Origin: Longimicrobiales bacterium
GTDB taxonomy: Bacteria; Gemmatimonadota; Gemmatimonadetes; Longimicrobiales; Gaopeijiaceae
Direction: 5' to 3'
DNA: 64,000 nt
Assembly (NCBI GenBank): GCA_951828585.1
Contig: OX639991.1
Coordinates: forward strand, 1,520,576 to 1,584,575
Positions 16,805 to 26,009 of the stretch are shown piece after piece. Position 1 is the first letter of the stretch. Each line of letters opens with the position of its first letter. Below the pieces are notes generated by a model. It was not told where the DNA came from. It worked only from the letters and a program-made list of their open reading frames with translations, and searched no databases. The position numbers and the translations under genes are program-made.

Positions 16805-19800
16805 ATGGCGTCCAGCGAAAGAAACCACTCGGAGAAACCCGGCCCCATCGCCTACATGGCGAGCAACAGCGTCGCCGCCAACCTGCTCATGGTCGGGATC
16901 CTCGTCGCGGGAGTGGCGTCGTTCTTCGGGCTCGAACTGCAAGCATGGCCCACGGTGCCCTTCAACCAGGTCGAGGTCTCCGTCGCCTATCCGGGCGCCA
17001 CCCCCGAGGAGGTGGAGGAGGCCATCGTCGCCAAGATCGAGGACGAGGTCGAAGGGCTGGGCAACGTGAAGGCGGTGAAGTCCGTGGCGGCCCCGGGCAT
17101 GGCGTCGGTCAGGGTGGAAATGCGGTCGGGCACGGACATGAACGACGCGCTGGCCGATGTCGAGGCGGCGGTCGGGCGGATTCAGACGTTTCCGGGCGAA
17201 GCCGAACGTCCCCAGATCAGGGAGATGACCAACGCGCAGAGCGTGATGCGCCTGATCGTGTACGGCGGTGTCAGCGAGCGCGCATTGAAGGAGTTGGCAT
17301 ACCGCGTCGAGGACGAGCTCGCCGCGCTGCCCTCCGTCTCCCAGGTCGAGACCAGCGGGATCCGCAACTACGAGATCTCGATCGAGATGCCCCTGCAGCG
17401 GTTGAGAGCGCTCGGGCTCACCCTGACCGATGTCGCCAACACGATTCGCCGCAGCTCCCTCGACCTTTCCGCCGGCAGCATCGACACGGAGCAGTCCCAG
17501 GTTCGGGTGCGCACCCTGGGGCAGAGCTACGACCAGCAGGACTTCGAGGAAATCGTCCTCCTCAGCCGCGGTGACGGCACGGTTGTTCGCGTGGGCGATA
17601 TCGCCGAGGTGCGCGACGGATTCCAGGACACGGATCTGATCGTGCGGCACCAGAATCTGCCGGCGGTCTTCGTCGAGGTCTCGCGCGCCGACGGCGAGAA
17701 GGTGATGAATGTGGCGCGCGCCGTTCGCGAGCACGTCGCCGACGAGGTCGCCCCCTCGCTCCCGGACGGCGTGGGCATCACCATCTGGAACGACGAATCC
17801 GATGCGTTCGAGGAGCGCGCCCTCATCCTCCTCAAGAACGGTCTCATCGGGCTCCTGCTGGTGCTGTTCGCCCTGGGACTGTTTCTCGAACTCCGGCTCG
17901 CCTTCTGGGTAGCCGTCGGTCTAGGGATTTCGGGGATCGGGGCCCTGGCCGTCATGATGGCCTTCGACATGGCGATCCACGCGGTTTCCCTATTCTCGTT
18001 CGTCCTCGCCATCGGGATCGTGGTGGACGATGCGATTGTCGTCTCCGAGCACATCCACCTGGAGCGCATGAAGGGCACGCCGGGCGTCGTCGCGGCGATC
18101 CGGGGAGCACGGCGAATCAAGGTGCCCCTGATCTTTGCGGTGCTGACAACGGTTGCCGCCTTCGCCCCTCTGCTCTTCATTCCCGGAGGGGTCGGACAGA
18201 CCTGGAAGGCGCTGCCGACCATCGTCATCGCGATGTTGGTCATTTCGCTGATCGAGTCGCTGCTGGTTCTTCCCAACCACCTGTCCCACCATCTCCACGG
18301 GCCGAACTGGGCACCCCGAACGCGCCCCGGGATCCTCGTTGCCCGGGTTCAGGGCCGCGTCGATTCGCTGTTGAGCACATTCGTGCAGGGTCCCCTGCAT
18401 CGCGCCGTGACGTTCGCGACCGACCGGCCCGGACTCACGCTCTCGTCGGCCGTCGCGCTTCTCATCCTCTGCGGTGCGATGTTGCCGGCCGGCATCGTGT
18501 CGTTCACCCTTGCCACGGAGGTCGAAGGGGATTTCGCGACCGCCACCCTGGAGATGCCGGACGGCACGACGGCTCAGCGGACCTACGAGGTGGCCCGGGA
18601 ACTGGAGGCGGCCGGCCACCGGGCCATCGCACGCATCTCCGAAGACCGGCCCGCCGATGCGCCTCCCCTGCTCTCGGGCGTCACGATCACCGTCGGACAG
18701 CGGCCGCGGATCGAGGGAGGAGGACTCAGTCCCAACCCCAACCTGAACCCGGAAGCCAACGTCGCCACCATCGCGTTCAAGCTCCTGGACGCGGAGCACC
18801 GGCGGATTGAAACGGGAGACGTCGCGCAGGCGTGGCGCGAGGAGGTGGGTGTCCTGCCCCATGTGCGCGCGATCACCATCAGCGGCAAGCTCTACGACCT
18901 GGGCAACCCCGTCGAGGCGGTGCTGTCGCATCGGGATCCGGAGCGCCTTCCCGGGATCGCGACCTCGGTCGTCAACGGCCTCCGCGAAGTCGGAGGCATC
19001 CACGACATTCGCTCCGATGTTACCCCCGGCATCCCGGAGATCCAGCTCGGCCTGCTGCCCGAGGCGCGCACCATGGGTCTCACCCTCGACGACCTGGCCG
19101 GGCAGACGCGGGCCGCGTTCTTCGGCGCGGAAGCCCTGCGGGTGCAGCGGGGCCGGGAAGAGGTGCGCGTGTACGTGCGGCTGCCCGAGGATCAGCGCAA
19201 CTCGATCACCGACATCGAGAGATCCCTGGTCCGGACTCCGGCCGGCGCCGAGGTCCCGGTAAGTCGGGTGGCTTACCTGAGCTCGGGCAGGTCGCCGACC
19301 GCCATCCATCGCCAGGACGGCCAGCGCGTGGTGAGGGTCAGCGCGGATGTGGATGCGGCCGTGATTTCCGGCGGGCAGGCCAACGGAATCCTGGAAGACG
19401 ACATCCTCGCGGCGCTTGTCGCCGAGGACCCTGACCTGACCTACTCCTTCGGAGGCGAACAACAGCAGCAGCTGGAATCCATGAACGCGCTGGGGCCCGG
19501 GTTGGGGATCGCCCTGATCCTGATCTTTTCGCTGCTGGCCATCCCGCTGCGCTCCTACACCAAGCCGCTCATCATCATGGCCGTCATCCCGTTCGGGTTG
19601 ATCGGTGTGATCCTGGGCCACTGGGTCCTGGGCGTCGCCCTGAGTTCGGAGTCGTTTATCGGATTCTTCGGGCTGGCCGGCGTGGTGGTGAACGATTCCC
19701 TGGTCATGACGGACTTCATCGATCAGGAACTCGAGGAAGGCCTCCCGCCGCGGCAGGCGATCATCGAGGGCGCCAAGGGGCGTTTCCGTCCGATCATGCT

Positions 19801-20035
19801 CACTTCCCTGACCACCTTCCTGGGCTTCACGCCGCTCATCCTCGAAGACGCCATTCAGGCGCAGTTCTTCGTGCCCTTCTCCGCCTCGGTCGGCTGCGGC
19901 ATCCTCTTCACCACCGCCATGCTGATGTTCCTGGTGCCCGCGCTGTCCTCGCTCCGACTGAGGTGGATTGTCCGGCACAGCGGGTCACGTGGCCGGGCCG
20001 ACGTCGGTCAGGCGCTCAGCCCCGCGCCTTCCTGA
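16805..20035 (+). CDS. RND efflux permease (HAE1-type)
   Basis: 1076 residues. One helix near residue 20-40 (ANLLMVGILVAGVASFFGL) is followed by the first periplasmic porter domain, a block of helices (GLIGLLLVLFALGLFLEL and on), the proton-relay region AIGIVVDDAIVVSEH in helix 4, the second porter domain and the C-terminal helix block ending near ALSSLRLRW. This is a trimeric inner-membrane proton/drug antiporter. No periplasmic adaptor or TolC gene is beside it, so partners must be elsewhere. ATG 16805 is chosen because the upstream in-frame codons are unlike the family. Its 3' end overlaps the FAD oxidoreductase by about 20 bp, tail to tail. Confidence 0.9.
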   Translation: MASSERNHSEKPGPIAYMASNSVAANLLMVGILVAGVASFFGLELQAWPTVPFNQVEVSVAYPGATPEEVEEAIVAKIEDEVEGLGNVKAVKSVAAPGMASVRVEMRSGTDMNDALADVEAAVGRIQTFPGEAERPQIREMTNAQSVMRLIVYGGVSERALKELAYRVEDELAALPSVSQVETSGIRNYEISIEMPLQRLRALGLTLTDVANTIRRSSLDLSAGSIDTEQSQVRVRTLGQSYDQQDFEEIVLLSRGDGTVVRVGDIAEVRDGFQDTDLIVRHQNLPAVFVEVSRADGEKVMNVARAVREHVADEVAPSLPDGVGITIWNDESDAFEERALILLKNGLIGLLLVLFALGLFLELRLAFWVAVGLGISGIGALAVMMAFDMAIHAVSLFSFVLAIGIVVDDAIVVSEHIHLERMKGTPGVVAAIRGARRIKVPLIFAVLTTVAAFAPLLFIPGGVGQTWKALPTIVIAMLVISLIESLLVLPNHLSHHLHGPNWAPRTRPGILVARVQGRVDSLLSTFVQGPLHRAVTFATDRPGLTLSSAVALLILCGAMLPAGIVSFTLATEVEGDFATATLEMPDGTTAQRTYEVARELEAAGHRAIARISEDRPADAPPLLSGVTITVGQRPRIEGGGLSPNPNLNPEANVATIAFKLLDAEHRRIETGDVAQAWREEVGVLPHVRAITISGKLYDLGNPVEAVLSHRDPERLPGIATSVVNGLREVGGIHDIRSDVTPGIPEIQLGLLPEARTMGLTLDDLAGQTRAAFFGAEALRVQRGREEVRVYVRLPEDQRNSITDIERSLVRTPAGAEVPVSRVAYLSSGRSPTAIHRQDGQRVVRVSADVDAAVISGGQANGILEDDILAALVAEDPDLTYSFGGEQQQQLESMNALGPGLGIALILIFSLLAIPLRSYTKPLIIMAVIPFGLIGVILGHWVLGVALSSESFIGFFGLAGVVVNDSLVMTDFIDQELEEGLPPRQAIIEGAKGRFRPIMLTSLTTFLGFTPLILEDAIQAQFFVPFSASVGCGILFTTAMLMFLVPALSSLRLRWIVRHSGSRGRADVGQALSPAPS

Positions 20036-21380
20036 ACCGCCAGCCGTGCAGGATGCTCCCGTAGTGGTTGAATGACCGGCGCGCCTCCGCGTCGTCAAAG
20101 GGGTAGTCCGCACCGAGCTGTCTCGCGGCAGCGAGCCCGGTGACGAAACAGGTTTCCTGGCTGTTGATCAGCGTGTGGGCGCCGCAATGCCACGTGCGCC
20201 TGCGGCCCTGAAGGAGGCGGAACAGGGGGACGAGGAGTGCAACCTGGCGAACGTCGTGGACCACATGCTGGAACCACCATCTGAAGACGATCTTCCGTTC
20301 GTCGATCGGGCTGACCGGGTTGTAGGTCACCAGGCAGGGCTTGTCGGACCGGCCGGCCCACGGCTGCTGGTTGTGCATGATGTAGGTGATCTCGTAGTTG
20401 TCCGGTCTGGCGCCGTACTGCTCGATGTGATTGCTGCGCGTCGTCAGGGCCTTCACGTCGCTGTCGGGAAGCACCGACGCGTCGGAGTGGACGATCGCGT
20501 GGTTGTGGAGTTCGCTCTCGTAGCGCACCGACGAGAGGGTGTAGCGCTCCAGCATCGAGGGTTCGTCGAGGATCATCAGCGTCTGGTTCGCGTTGCAGGC
20601 GAAGATCACCTGGTCGAAGGTCTCCTTCACGCCGTCCTCGTCCTCGACTACGACATGGGACGACCGGCGGTACACCTTTCGGACGGGCCGGTTGAGGTGG
20701 ATCCTGTCCCGGAAACCGGCGGACAGGTTCTCGTAGATGCGCCGTGTTCCCTGGTCCCAGGTCTGCATGGGCGTGGCGGACTCGATGTCGAAGAACTCGA
20801 GATACCGCGAAAAGAAGGACGCGGGCATGTCGAACACGTTGGTCGCCATCAGGAAGTTGACGAACATGGGCTTGAGCACCTGGTACCTGAAGTCCCCGGA
20901 AAGGCTGGCCAGGTTCAGGACCGTCCCCATGCTGATGTAGTTGAACGGATTCAGCGCGTTCAGGAACTTCGACCGGGAACGGGTCAGCCAGCCGAACCGG
21001 TGCAGGCGTCTCAGAATTCGTTGGAACTTTGCGATCTCCGATTGCAGCTGGTCCCGGATGTCGGAGTCGAAATCATGCGCATAGACGCGGCCGCGATACT
21101 TCACGCTGTAGCTAAATCGGGTGTCGACCAGGTCGATGCCGAACCGCTCCATCAATATCACGATGTGGTGATACACCGACGGAATGCAGGCCGTGACCGA
21201 AATGTCGAAGGGGATCGAGCCGCCCCCGTCCTGCGGCATGTCGGCCGTGACGGCATTTCCCCCGATCCGGTCCCGGGCCTCGAAGAGGTGGAAATCGAAC
21301 CGGTCGGGGTGGTGATTCAGCGCCCAGGCGGCCCCCAATCCCGATATCCCTCCGCCGACGATGGCTATCCGCTGCGGCAT
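20016..21380 (-). CDS. FAD-dependent amine-oxidase-like oxidoreductase (COG2907 type)
   Basis: 454 residues. The N-terminal Rossmann motif RIAIVGGGISGLGAAWAL and the following acidic residue and DRIGGNAV bind FAD. FDQVIFACNANQTLMIL is the second FAD-contact region usual in this family, and the C-terminal segment with FVTGLAAARQLG closes the FAD site. Such proteins are predicted oxidases or desaturases often found near lipid-modifying enzymes. It follows the P450 gene by 52 bp and probably shares its transcript. No signal peptide. Confidence 0.8.
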   Translation of the reverse strand: MPQRIAIVGGGISGLGAAWALNHHPDRFDFHLFEARDRIGGNAVTADMPQDGGGSIPFDISVTACIPSVYHHIVILMERFGIDLVDTRFSYSVKYRGRVYAHDFDSDIRDQLQSEIAKFQRILRRLHRFGWLTRSRSKFLNALNPFNYISMGTVLNLASLSGDFRYQVLKPMFVNFLMATNVFDMPASFFSRYLEFFDIESATPMQTWDQGTRRIYENLSAGFRDRIHLNRPVRKVYRRSSHVVVEDEDGVKETFDQVIFACNANQTLMILDEPSMLERYTLSSVRYESELHNHAIVHSDASVLPDSDVKALTTRSNHIEQYGARPDNYEITYIMHNQQPWAGRSDKPCLVTYNPVSPIDERKIVFRWWFQHVVHDVRQVALLVPLFRLLQGRRRTWHCGAHTLINSQETCFVTGLAAARQLGADYPFDDAEARRSFNHYGSILHGWRFRKARG

Positions 21381-21432
21381 GAGTCGCTTCTTCCGCCGAT
21401 CCCCAGCCGTGGTTCAGAAAAGTCCCGGTGCG

Positions 21433-23508
21433 TCAGACCGGCAACTCGCGGACCTGCTCGGCGACGCGAAACTTCAGCTTTTTGCTCGGCTTCATCGACG
21501 GGACCGGGCTGATGCGGTGTTTGTAGTTCCTCGGAAATACTTCGAGCGTGAAGTAATGCGCGACCATGAGGACGTTAATCATCAGCTGCAGTTCCATCCA
21601 GCGGAATCCGAGACACCGGTGCGTGCCCAACCCGTACGGCGCGTACCCGGGACCGCGGTGCTCATGGCGCGGCGCCAGATAGCGGTCGATATCGAACTCG
21701 AAGGGCTCCGGGAAGATGTCTTCCATGTAGTGCGGGGCTGTCTGGGCAATGGTGAGCCGCGCCCCGACCGGCAGTTCGTAGCCCTCCACCACACACGAAT
21801 TCATCACGTTTCGTATGGACGCCGGCACGATCGGATACATGCGCAGGCACTCGGTCACAAAGCGGTGGGTGACGTCTACCGCGGCCGGGGTGAAGGCCTC
21901 GCCATCGGGATCTCCGTTGGCGAACAGAGCATCGGCTTCACTCCGGATCCTGGCGTAGAAATCGGGCTGCGACGCCATGGCGTACACCACGAAGCTGAAC
22001 GCGTCACCAAGATACACGCTGGCGATCAGCGCCGCCGACAGGGCGAAACGCAGGTTCGATTCCGGCACCAACTGCGGATCACTGGCATTGAGGCTGAACA
22101 GATCATCCGCCAGGTTCCGCGGGCAGCCGGCCCGCTGCGCGGGTGTATAGACGCCCTGGACACGGGCGATAAGCGTGTCGATTGCCTTCGAGGTGCGCTT
22201 CATTGCCGGGGTCCTCATCGCGAATCCCGGCAGGAGTTTCATGATATGGACCGTGAGCGCCCGTTCCTTGTACGCCATCAGGTCATCGAAGATATCCTGC
22301 GAATCGACGCTGACGGAGAGGGGCGAGATCTGACAGTTGATCATGCGTCGGCACATGTATCGCGCCTGAAAGGAGTCGCCGACCTTCCAACCGGCCATGA
22401 ATCCGCGGGCATGACGGTAGAGATCATCCACCTGGCCTTGCAGCCTCCTTCGTGAATACGCCGGCGCCATGGCCTTGCGGAGCCGGAAATGGTCGGCGCC
22501 ATCGAGGGCAGGCAGGACTCCGGACGCACCGTAGACCTTCTCGAAGTCGGCGAAGTAGTCCCTGGCCCTGAGGTACATGCGCCCGTGACGGTTTGCCCAG
22601 TGGTTGATCTGTGGTCCGGCAAGGAAGATCATGGGTGGTGCGAACGGCACGCCGAGTCTGTACACGGGGCCATGTTTCCCCGCCAGGTCGGCAAAGAGTG
22701 CGGGGAGGTTGCCATCTCGCACGTGGGGGCTGCGCAGCAGTTCACGCAGTCCGACGACCGGGATTCGCTTGGTGAGGCTGGAGTGCCGGAGCAACGGTGC
22801 GGTGGCGTTGTGCATGACCGCCTCGCCTATGGAACGGCCGATCAGGTCCATCCGGCAGAGGAACTCGATGCGCCTTTCCGCCTCGCCATCGAGTTTGAAC
22901 ATGAACCGAAAGACATCGCACGTATTGATGAGACAGATGATGATGACATCTCTCGGATTCGGAATCGTGTCGGCGAAGATCAGGTTGCTGATACGCGTCC
23001 TGATAAATTGGCCGGGAGTGGCTTCCTGGGGTCTGCTGTACGGATCAGCCTGCCAGGCGGTGCGAGCCAGCGTCCAGTACTCGCCGTCGTGGTGTTCCAC
23101 GATCTTCAGGTCCACCAGGCGGTCCAGGGTCAGGTCGATGACCGTCTCCGCGCGAAGGGCGAGTCGTTCGATCCAGTACCGGGCGTTCCGTTGGCGGGGT
23201 TCGTTGGCGACCGCCTTCAGAATGGGGTCCAGGGCGGGGTCGCTGGTTTCCGCAGCGTCAACCAGGAATAGCGAATCCAGGTCCGTGTCGATCCGCCCCA
23301 GCAGCGACAGTTCCGCGAGTACCGCCCCGATGACGGCGCAGTTCAGTTGCCAGCCGGGCACCTGGTAGAAGTAGCCGTTCTCCTCGTTGAGCAGCATCAG
23401 AATAAGCTCCTCGGGGAGAGTCAGCGACTGGGTCGCGGGCTCCGCTGGAGCAACGGTCGCGGTAGTCACCAGCCGTAGCCTCCGCGCGTCGTCGTGAGAC
23501 GACAGCAT
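21433..23508 (-). CDS. GOLPH3-domain / cytochrome P450 fusion
   Basis: 691 residues from ATG 23508. Residues ~25-150 look like a GOLPH3/GPP34 domain (LTLPEELILMLLNEENG, AELSLLGRID), a fold that binds phosphoinositides in eukaryotes. A linker follows, then a cytochrome P450: ECLRMYP holds the ExxR pair, and YGLGTHRCLGFR holds the heme-ligand Cys near residue 632 (the usual Phe is Tyr). The I-helix segment SVYLGDAFSFVVYA lacks the usual acid-alcohol pair, so oxygen activation may be unusual. It lies between a Rieske oxygenase and an FAD oxidoreductase on the same strand. A membrane-associated lipid or terpenoid oxidation is inferred. An earlier in-frame start at 23667 is possible. Confidence 0.8.
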   Translation of the reverse strand: MLSSHDDARRLRLVTTATVAPAEPATQSLTLPEELILMLLNEENGYFYQVPGWQLNCAVIGAVLAELSLLGRIDTDLDSLFLVDAAETSDPALDPILKAVANEPRQRNARYWIERLALRAETVIDLTLDRLVDLKIVEHHDGEYWTLARTAWQADPYSRPQEATPGQFIRTRISNLIFADTIPNPRDVIIICLINTCDVFRFMFKLDGEAERRIEFLCRMDLIGRSIGEAVMHNATAPLLRHSSLTKRIPVVGLRELLRSPHVRDGNLPALFADLAGKHGPVYRLGVPFAPPMIFLAGPQINHWANRHGRMYLRARDYFADFEKVYGASGVLPALDGADHFRLRKAMAPAYSRRRLQGQVDDLYRHARGFMAGWKVGDSFQARYMCRRMINCQISPLSVSVDSQDIFDDLMAYKERALTVHIMKLLPGFAMRTPAMKRTSKAIDTLIARVQGVYTPAQRAGCPRNLADDLFSLNASDPQLVPESNLRFALSAALIASVYLGDAFSFVVYAMASQPDFYARIRSEADALFANGDPDGEAFTPAAVDVTHRFVTECLRMYPIVPASIRNVMNSCVVEGYELPVGARLTIAQTAPHYMEDIFPEPFEFDIDRYLAPRHEHRGPGYAPYGLGTHRCLGFRWMELQLMINVLMVAHYFTLEVFPRNYKHRISPVPSMKPSKKLKFRVAEQVRELPV

Positions 23509-23830
23509 CCGGGACCGGGTTCGGATCCAGCCGGTGTGGTTCCGGGTTCTCTGCGGGTCGTCGCGAGTTCTTTCTCTGAACCCGGAAATCTGTATTTCAT
23601 AAGGGGATCCAATGGTTGCGGCGCCATTCAGCCAGGTCCCGGTTCCGTGGCTGGCCCGGCTGCCCATTCATCTCCGACGATAGTCCCGGATGGCATTGCT
23701 GGCAATACAGCCGCTACCCGACCCATCGAAGCCGGCACGCTCACCGCCACCGCCATCGGTCATGGGAGAGCAACTCTGTGGGGAATCTCATTTTCGGCTC
23801 TCATCCGCCCGTTGCCGCACGCAGGTCTCC
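23509..23830. other. Non-coding gap between Rieske and P450 genes
   Basis: About 320 bp with no gene recognised on either strand. It may hold a promoter for the P450 gene, reading leftward, but no good -35/-10 pair with 16-18 bp spacing was found. No strong repeat or hairpin was noticed. Confidence 0.4.
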
Positions 23831-24898
23831 TCAGCTGACACGCGATGTCGGCCTGATCTGTGACTGTACCTCAGGATAGAACTGCCGACAATAGAGCCGG
23901 AATTTCCCGATCGGGCCGTCGCTCCTGGACAGCCGGGGCGGGGCCCGATACTGCTTCCGTTCCCAGATCACCACGTCCTGCAAGACAAAGCGCCTCTCTT
24001 CCGAAAGGAAAAAGCGACTCATCAGCCGGTGGCGAAACCTCGTCGGCAGGAACCCCATGCCGGCGAAGAACCGTCCCGGCTTGCGGATTTCCCGTACCTG
24101 GGTGACGAGGGTCAATGCGATCCGCGTGCCGTCGACGGGGGTTGCGAGCACCCACATCCTCGCATTCATCCCGATCGTCTTCTCGTGGATTTCGACGAAC
24201 GAGAAGCCCAGTCCATGAACGTGGACGACTGTGGAAACATCGGACACGATGTCGATCAGGCCCGCAACCCTGCGAACGTTCTTGAAGTCGAAGGAACTCC
24301 TGAGGTATGCGCCGTCGATCAATGCCGCACCGGTCGGCGTCACATCGTCGTATCCGTGCGTGTAGGCCAGGTGTTCCACATCCACGGAGTTTTCCGTCGT
24401 CTCCTGTGGGTGACCCCTAAACCGCAGGGTGGTCGACCGCAACCTGCTCCACTCCCTGCCGGCGGACGGTTCGTCCGGCAGGCGCCACTGCGGTGGCCGT
24501 CCGTTGCTCCCCCACCAGGCGAAGACCATGCCAAGAATCTCCGTGGTCTCGTAGACGGTCAGCTTCGCGGCCTTGGGGGCCGGGGCGTTGGGCGTGGCGA
24601 CGCACTTGCCGGTCGTGTCGAACTGGAACCCGTGAAAGGGGCAGACCAGACAGCCGTCGCGCACCAGGCCCCCGACCGTAGGACCCATGTGCGAGCCCAG
24701 GTGCGGGCAAAACGCGCCCGCCACGCAGACGCGGCCCTCGTCGTCGCACCAGGCGACGATCTCCTGGCCCATCCAGACCTTCTCGATCAGCTTCTGCCGC
24801 AGGAGTTCTTCGCGGTGTGCGACGAAATACCAACCTTCGGGGAACGGCGGCATCTCGTTGAGGATGCTGAGCGTTCGTCTCGTGGTCTTGGTAGACAT
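23831..24898 (-). CDS. Rieske non-heme iron oxygenase
   Basis: 355 residues. The Rieske cluster ligands are C64, H66, C86 and H89 (AFCPHLGSH and CLVCPFHGF). The mononuclear iron site is ENSVDVEHLAYTHG, giving N170, D173, H176 and H181. The layout (Rieske first, iron site at mid-length) fits the sterol/steroid-type subfamily such as KshA and the cholesterol 7-desaturases rather than ring-hydroxylating dioxygenases. It would need a reductase, and none is adjacent, though the FAD protein downstream might serve. The start at 24898 is used because residues 1-20 then match the family; ATG 24940 is upstream and in frame. The promoter is the element at 24984-25023. Confidence 0.8.
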   Translation of the reverse strand: MSTKTTRRTLSILNEMPPFPEGWYFVAHREELLRQKLIEKVWMGQEIVAWCDDEGRVCVAGAFCPHLGSHMGPTVGGLVRDGCLVCPFHGFQFDTTGKCVATPNAPAPKAAKLTVYETTEILGMVFAWWGSNGRPPQWRLPDEPSAGREWSRLRSTTLRFRGHPQETTENSVDVEHLAYTHGYDDVTPTGAALIDGAYLRSSFDFKNVRRVAGLIDIVSDVSTVVHVHGLGFSFVEIHEKTIGMNARMWVLATPVDGTRIALTLVTQVREIRKPGRFFAGMGFLPTRFRHRLMSRFFLSEERRFVLQDVVIWERKQYRAPPRLSRSDGPIGKFRLYCRQFYPEVQSQIRPTSRVS

Positions 24899-24983
24899 CT
24901 CTCGAGGGTGCCTGGCGAGCGGGGGGGCGATTAGCGTCAAGTGTAGACCGCAGGTCCGCTCGATTCAAGGTTGTGGTGCAAAA

Positions 24984-25023
24984 ATGTAATCCGTACTTTA
25001 CAATATGTCAACTGCACTTGTCA
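24984..25023 (-). promoter_or_regulatory. Shared 40-bp promoter/operator element, copy C
   Basis: Leftward promoter for the Rieske gene. -35 TTGACA (25006-25011), 17-bp spacer, -10 TACATT (24983-24988). The spacer holds TGTAAAGTA and runs into ATTACA, an inverted repeat TGTAA-N8-TTACA; further upstream TGACAAG opposes GTTGACA. It aligns gap-free to copies at 2176-2215 and 5334-5373. Confidence 0.65.
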
Positions 25024-25049
25024 TTTCGGGAGATTCGTACCGGGGGCCG

Positions 25050-25784
25050 TCAAGGGCGCCACGTCGCCACAACAGCAAGCCGCTTCATTCCCGTATCGAA
25101 CCGTAAATCGGCCCCCAAGCCGACGAGACGCTGCTGGGTTCCCGCACCGGCGGACGAGGGCGAACCGAGGTCTTTCAACGCCCTCCTGGCGCGGCTCAGC
25201 CCAAAGGCCTTGTAGACCGTGCCCACGAGCGAGCCGACGGAGATGCCGGACCAGACGGCGAATCCCGTCCCGTAATAGTCGTCGTCGTCGATGTACACAT
25301 GCCAAATGACGGAGGTCAGACCGGCGATCACCGTGGCGGCGGCGAGTGATTTCACGGCCCGCCGCTCTCCTGCGATTCTCTCACAGGCCAGCGTATGCGC
25401 AGCAGCCCATTCCTGGGCCCGGACCTGGCGAGGCTCGAGGCTTGCTGCTGCGGGACCCTCCGCATCGTGGGCGGCCACATACAGCCGGCGGTTCCGGTCG
25501 CCGTCGCGGTAGCCCACGGCGTACCATCCGTCCGATTCATCCAGGAGAGCGACTTCAATGTCCGGGGGAAGCGACACGATCGTCTTCGCATCGGGTCTGG
25601 GCGACACGCGAAGCGGAGCTTTCGCCGCCGAAATCCGTATCTCCGGCAGCGGCAGGGTACCCGTCAGGCTGGCTTTGCAGGCAACCTGGCCGGAGCCATC
25701 CGCGGGGAAGGATGCGAGCAGGCCTGCCCCGACAGCGATGGAGGCGAGCCACGGAAAGGGCTGTAGTCTCGTTGATTCGGCCAT
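25050..25784 (-). CDS. Exported SH3-like domain protein
   Basis: 244 residues; not assigned to a named family. A signal peptide covers residues ~1-33 (WLASIAVGAGLLASFPADGSGQ). Residues ~50-110 read as a bacterial SH3 fold (APLRVSPRPDAKTIVSLPPDIEVALLD then GWYAVGYRDG). A charged helical part follows, with two short hydrophobic segments (SLAAATVIAGLTSVIWHVYI and FAVWSGISVGSLVGTVY), which would place the C-terminus in or near the membrane. The acidic patch DDDDYY between them is notable. It is downstream of nothing obvious on its strand and stands alone. Confidence 0.6.
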   Translation of the reverse strand: MAESTRLQPFPWLASIAVGAGLLASFPADGSGQVACKASLTGTLPLPEIRISAAKAPLRVSPRPDAKTIVSLPPDIEVALLDESDGWYAVGYRDGDRNRRLYVAAHDAEGPAAASLEPRQVRAQEWAAAHTLACERIAGERRAVKSLAAATVIAGLTSVIWHVYIDDDDYYGTGFAVWSGISVGSLVGTVYKAFGLSRARRALKDLGSPSSAGAGTQQRLVGLGADLRFDTGMKRLAVVATWRP

Positions 25785-26009
25785 TTTCCGGGTCCCCTTT
25801 TCTGCTATCCGCGAAAACTGCCGGGATATCGCCCATGGGCGTTCCCTCGTCGAAACTGAACCTCCCGGATCGTTCGCAGCAAGAACAAGGTGCGCCGGGG
25901 AGCGGGGCGCCGACCGACCCCTGGCACTGGCTGGGGACCTTGCGGCTCCCGGGGTTAGGTTATCATGTCACAACACCTTCCAGTCCAAACACCGAGCCCC
26001 GGCACGACC

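Noticed and set aside
17990-19978. Open frame of 662 codons on the minus strand
   Set aside because: Antisense to the RND permease; composition is that of a GC-rich shadow frame.
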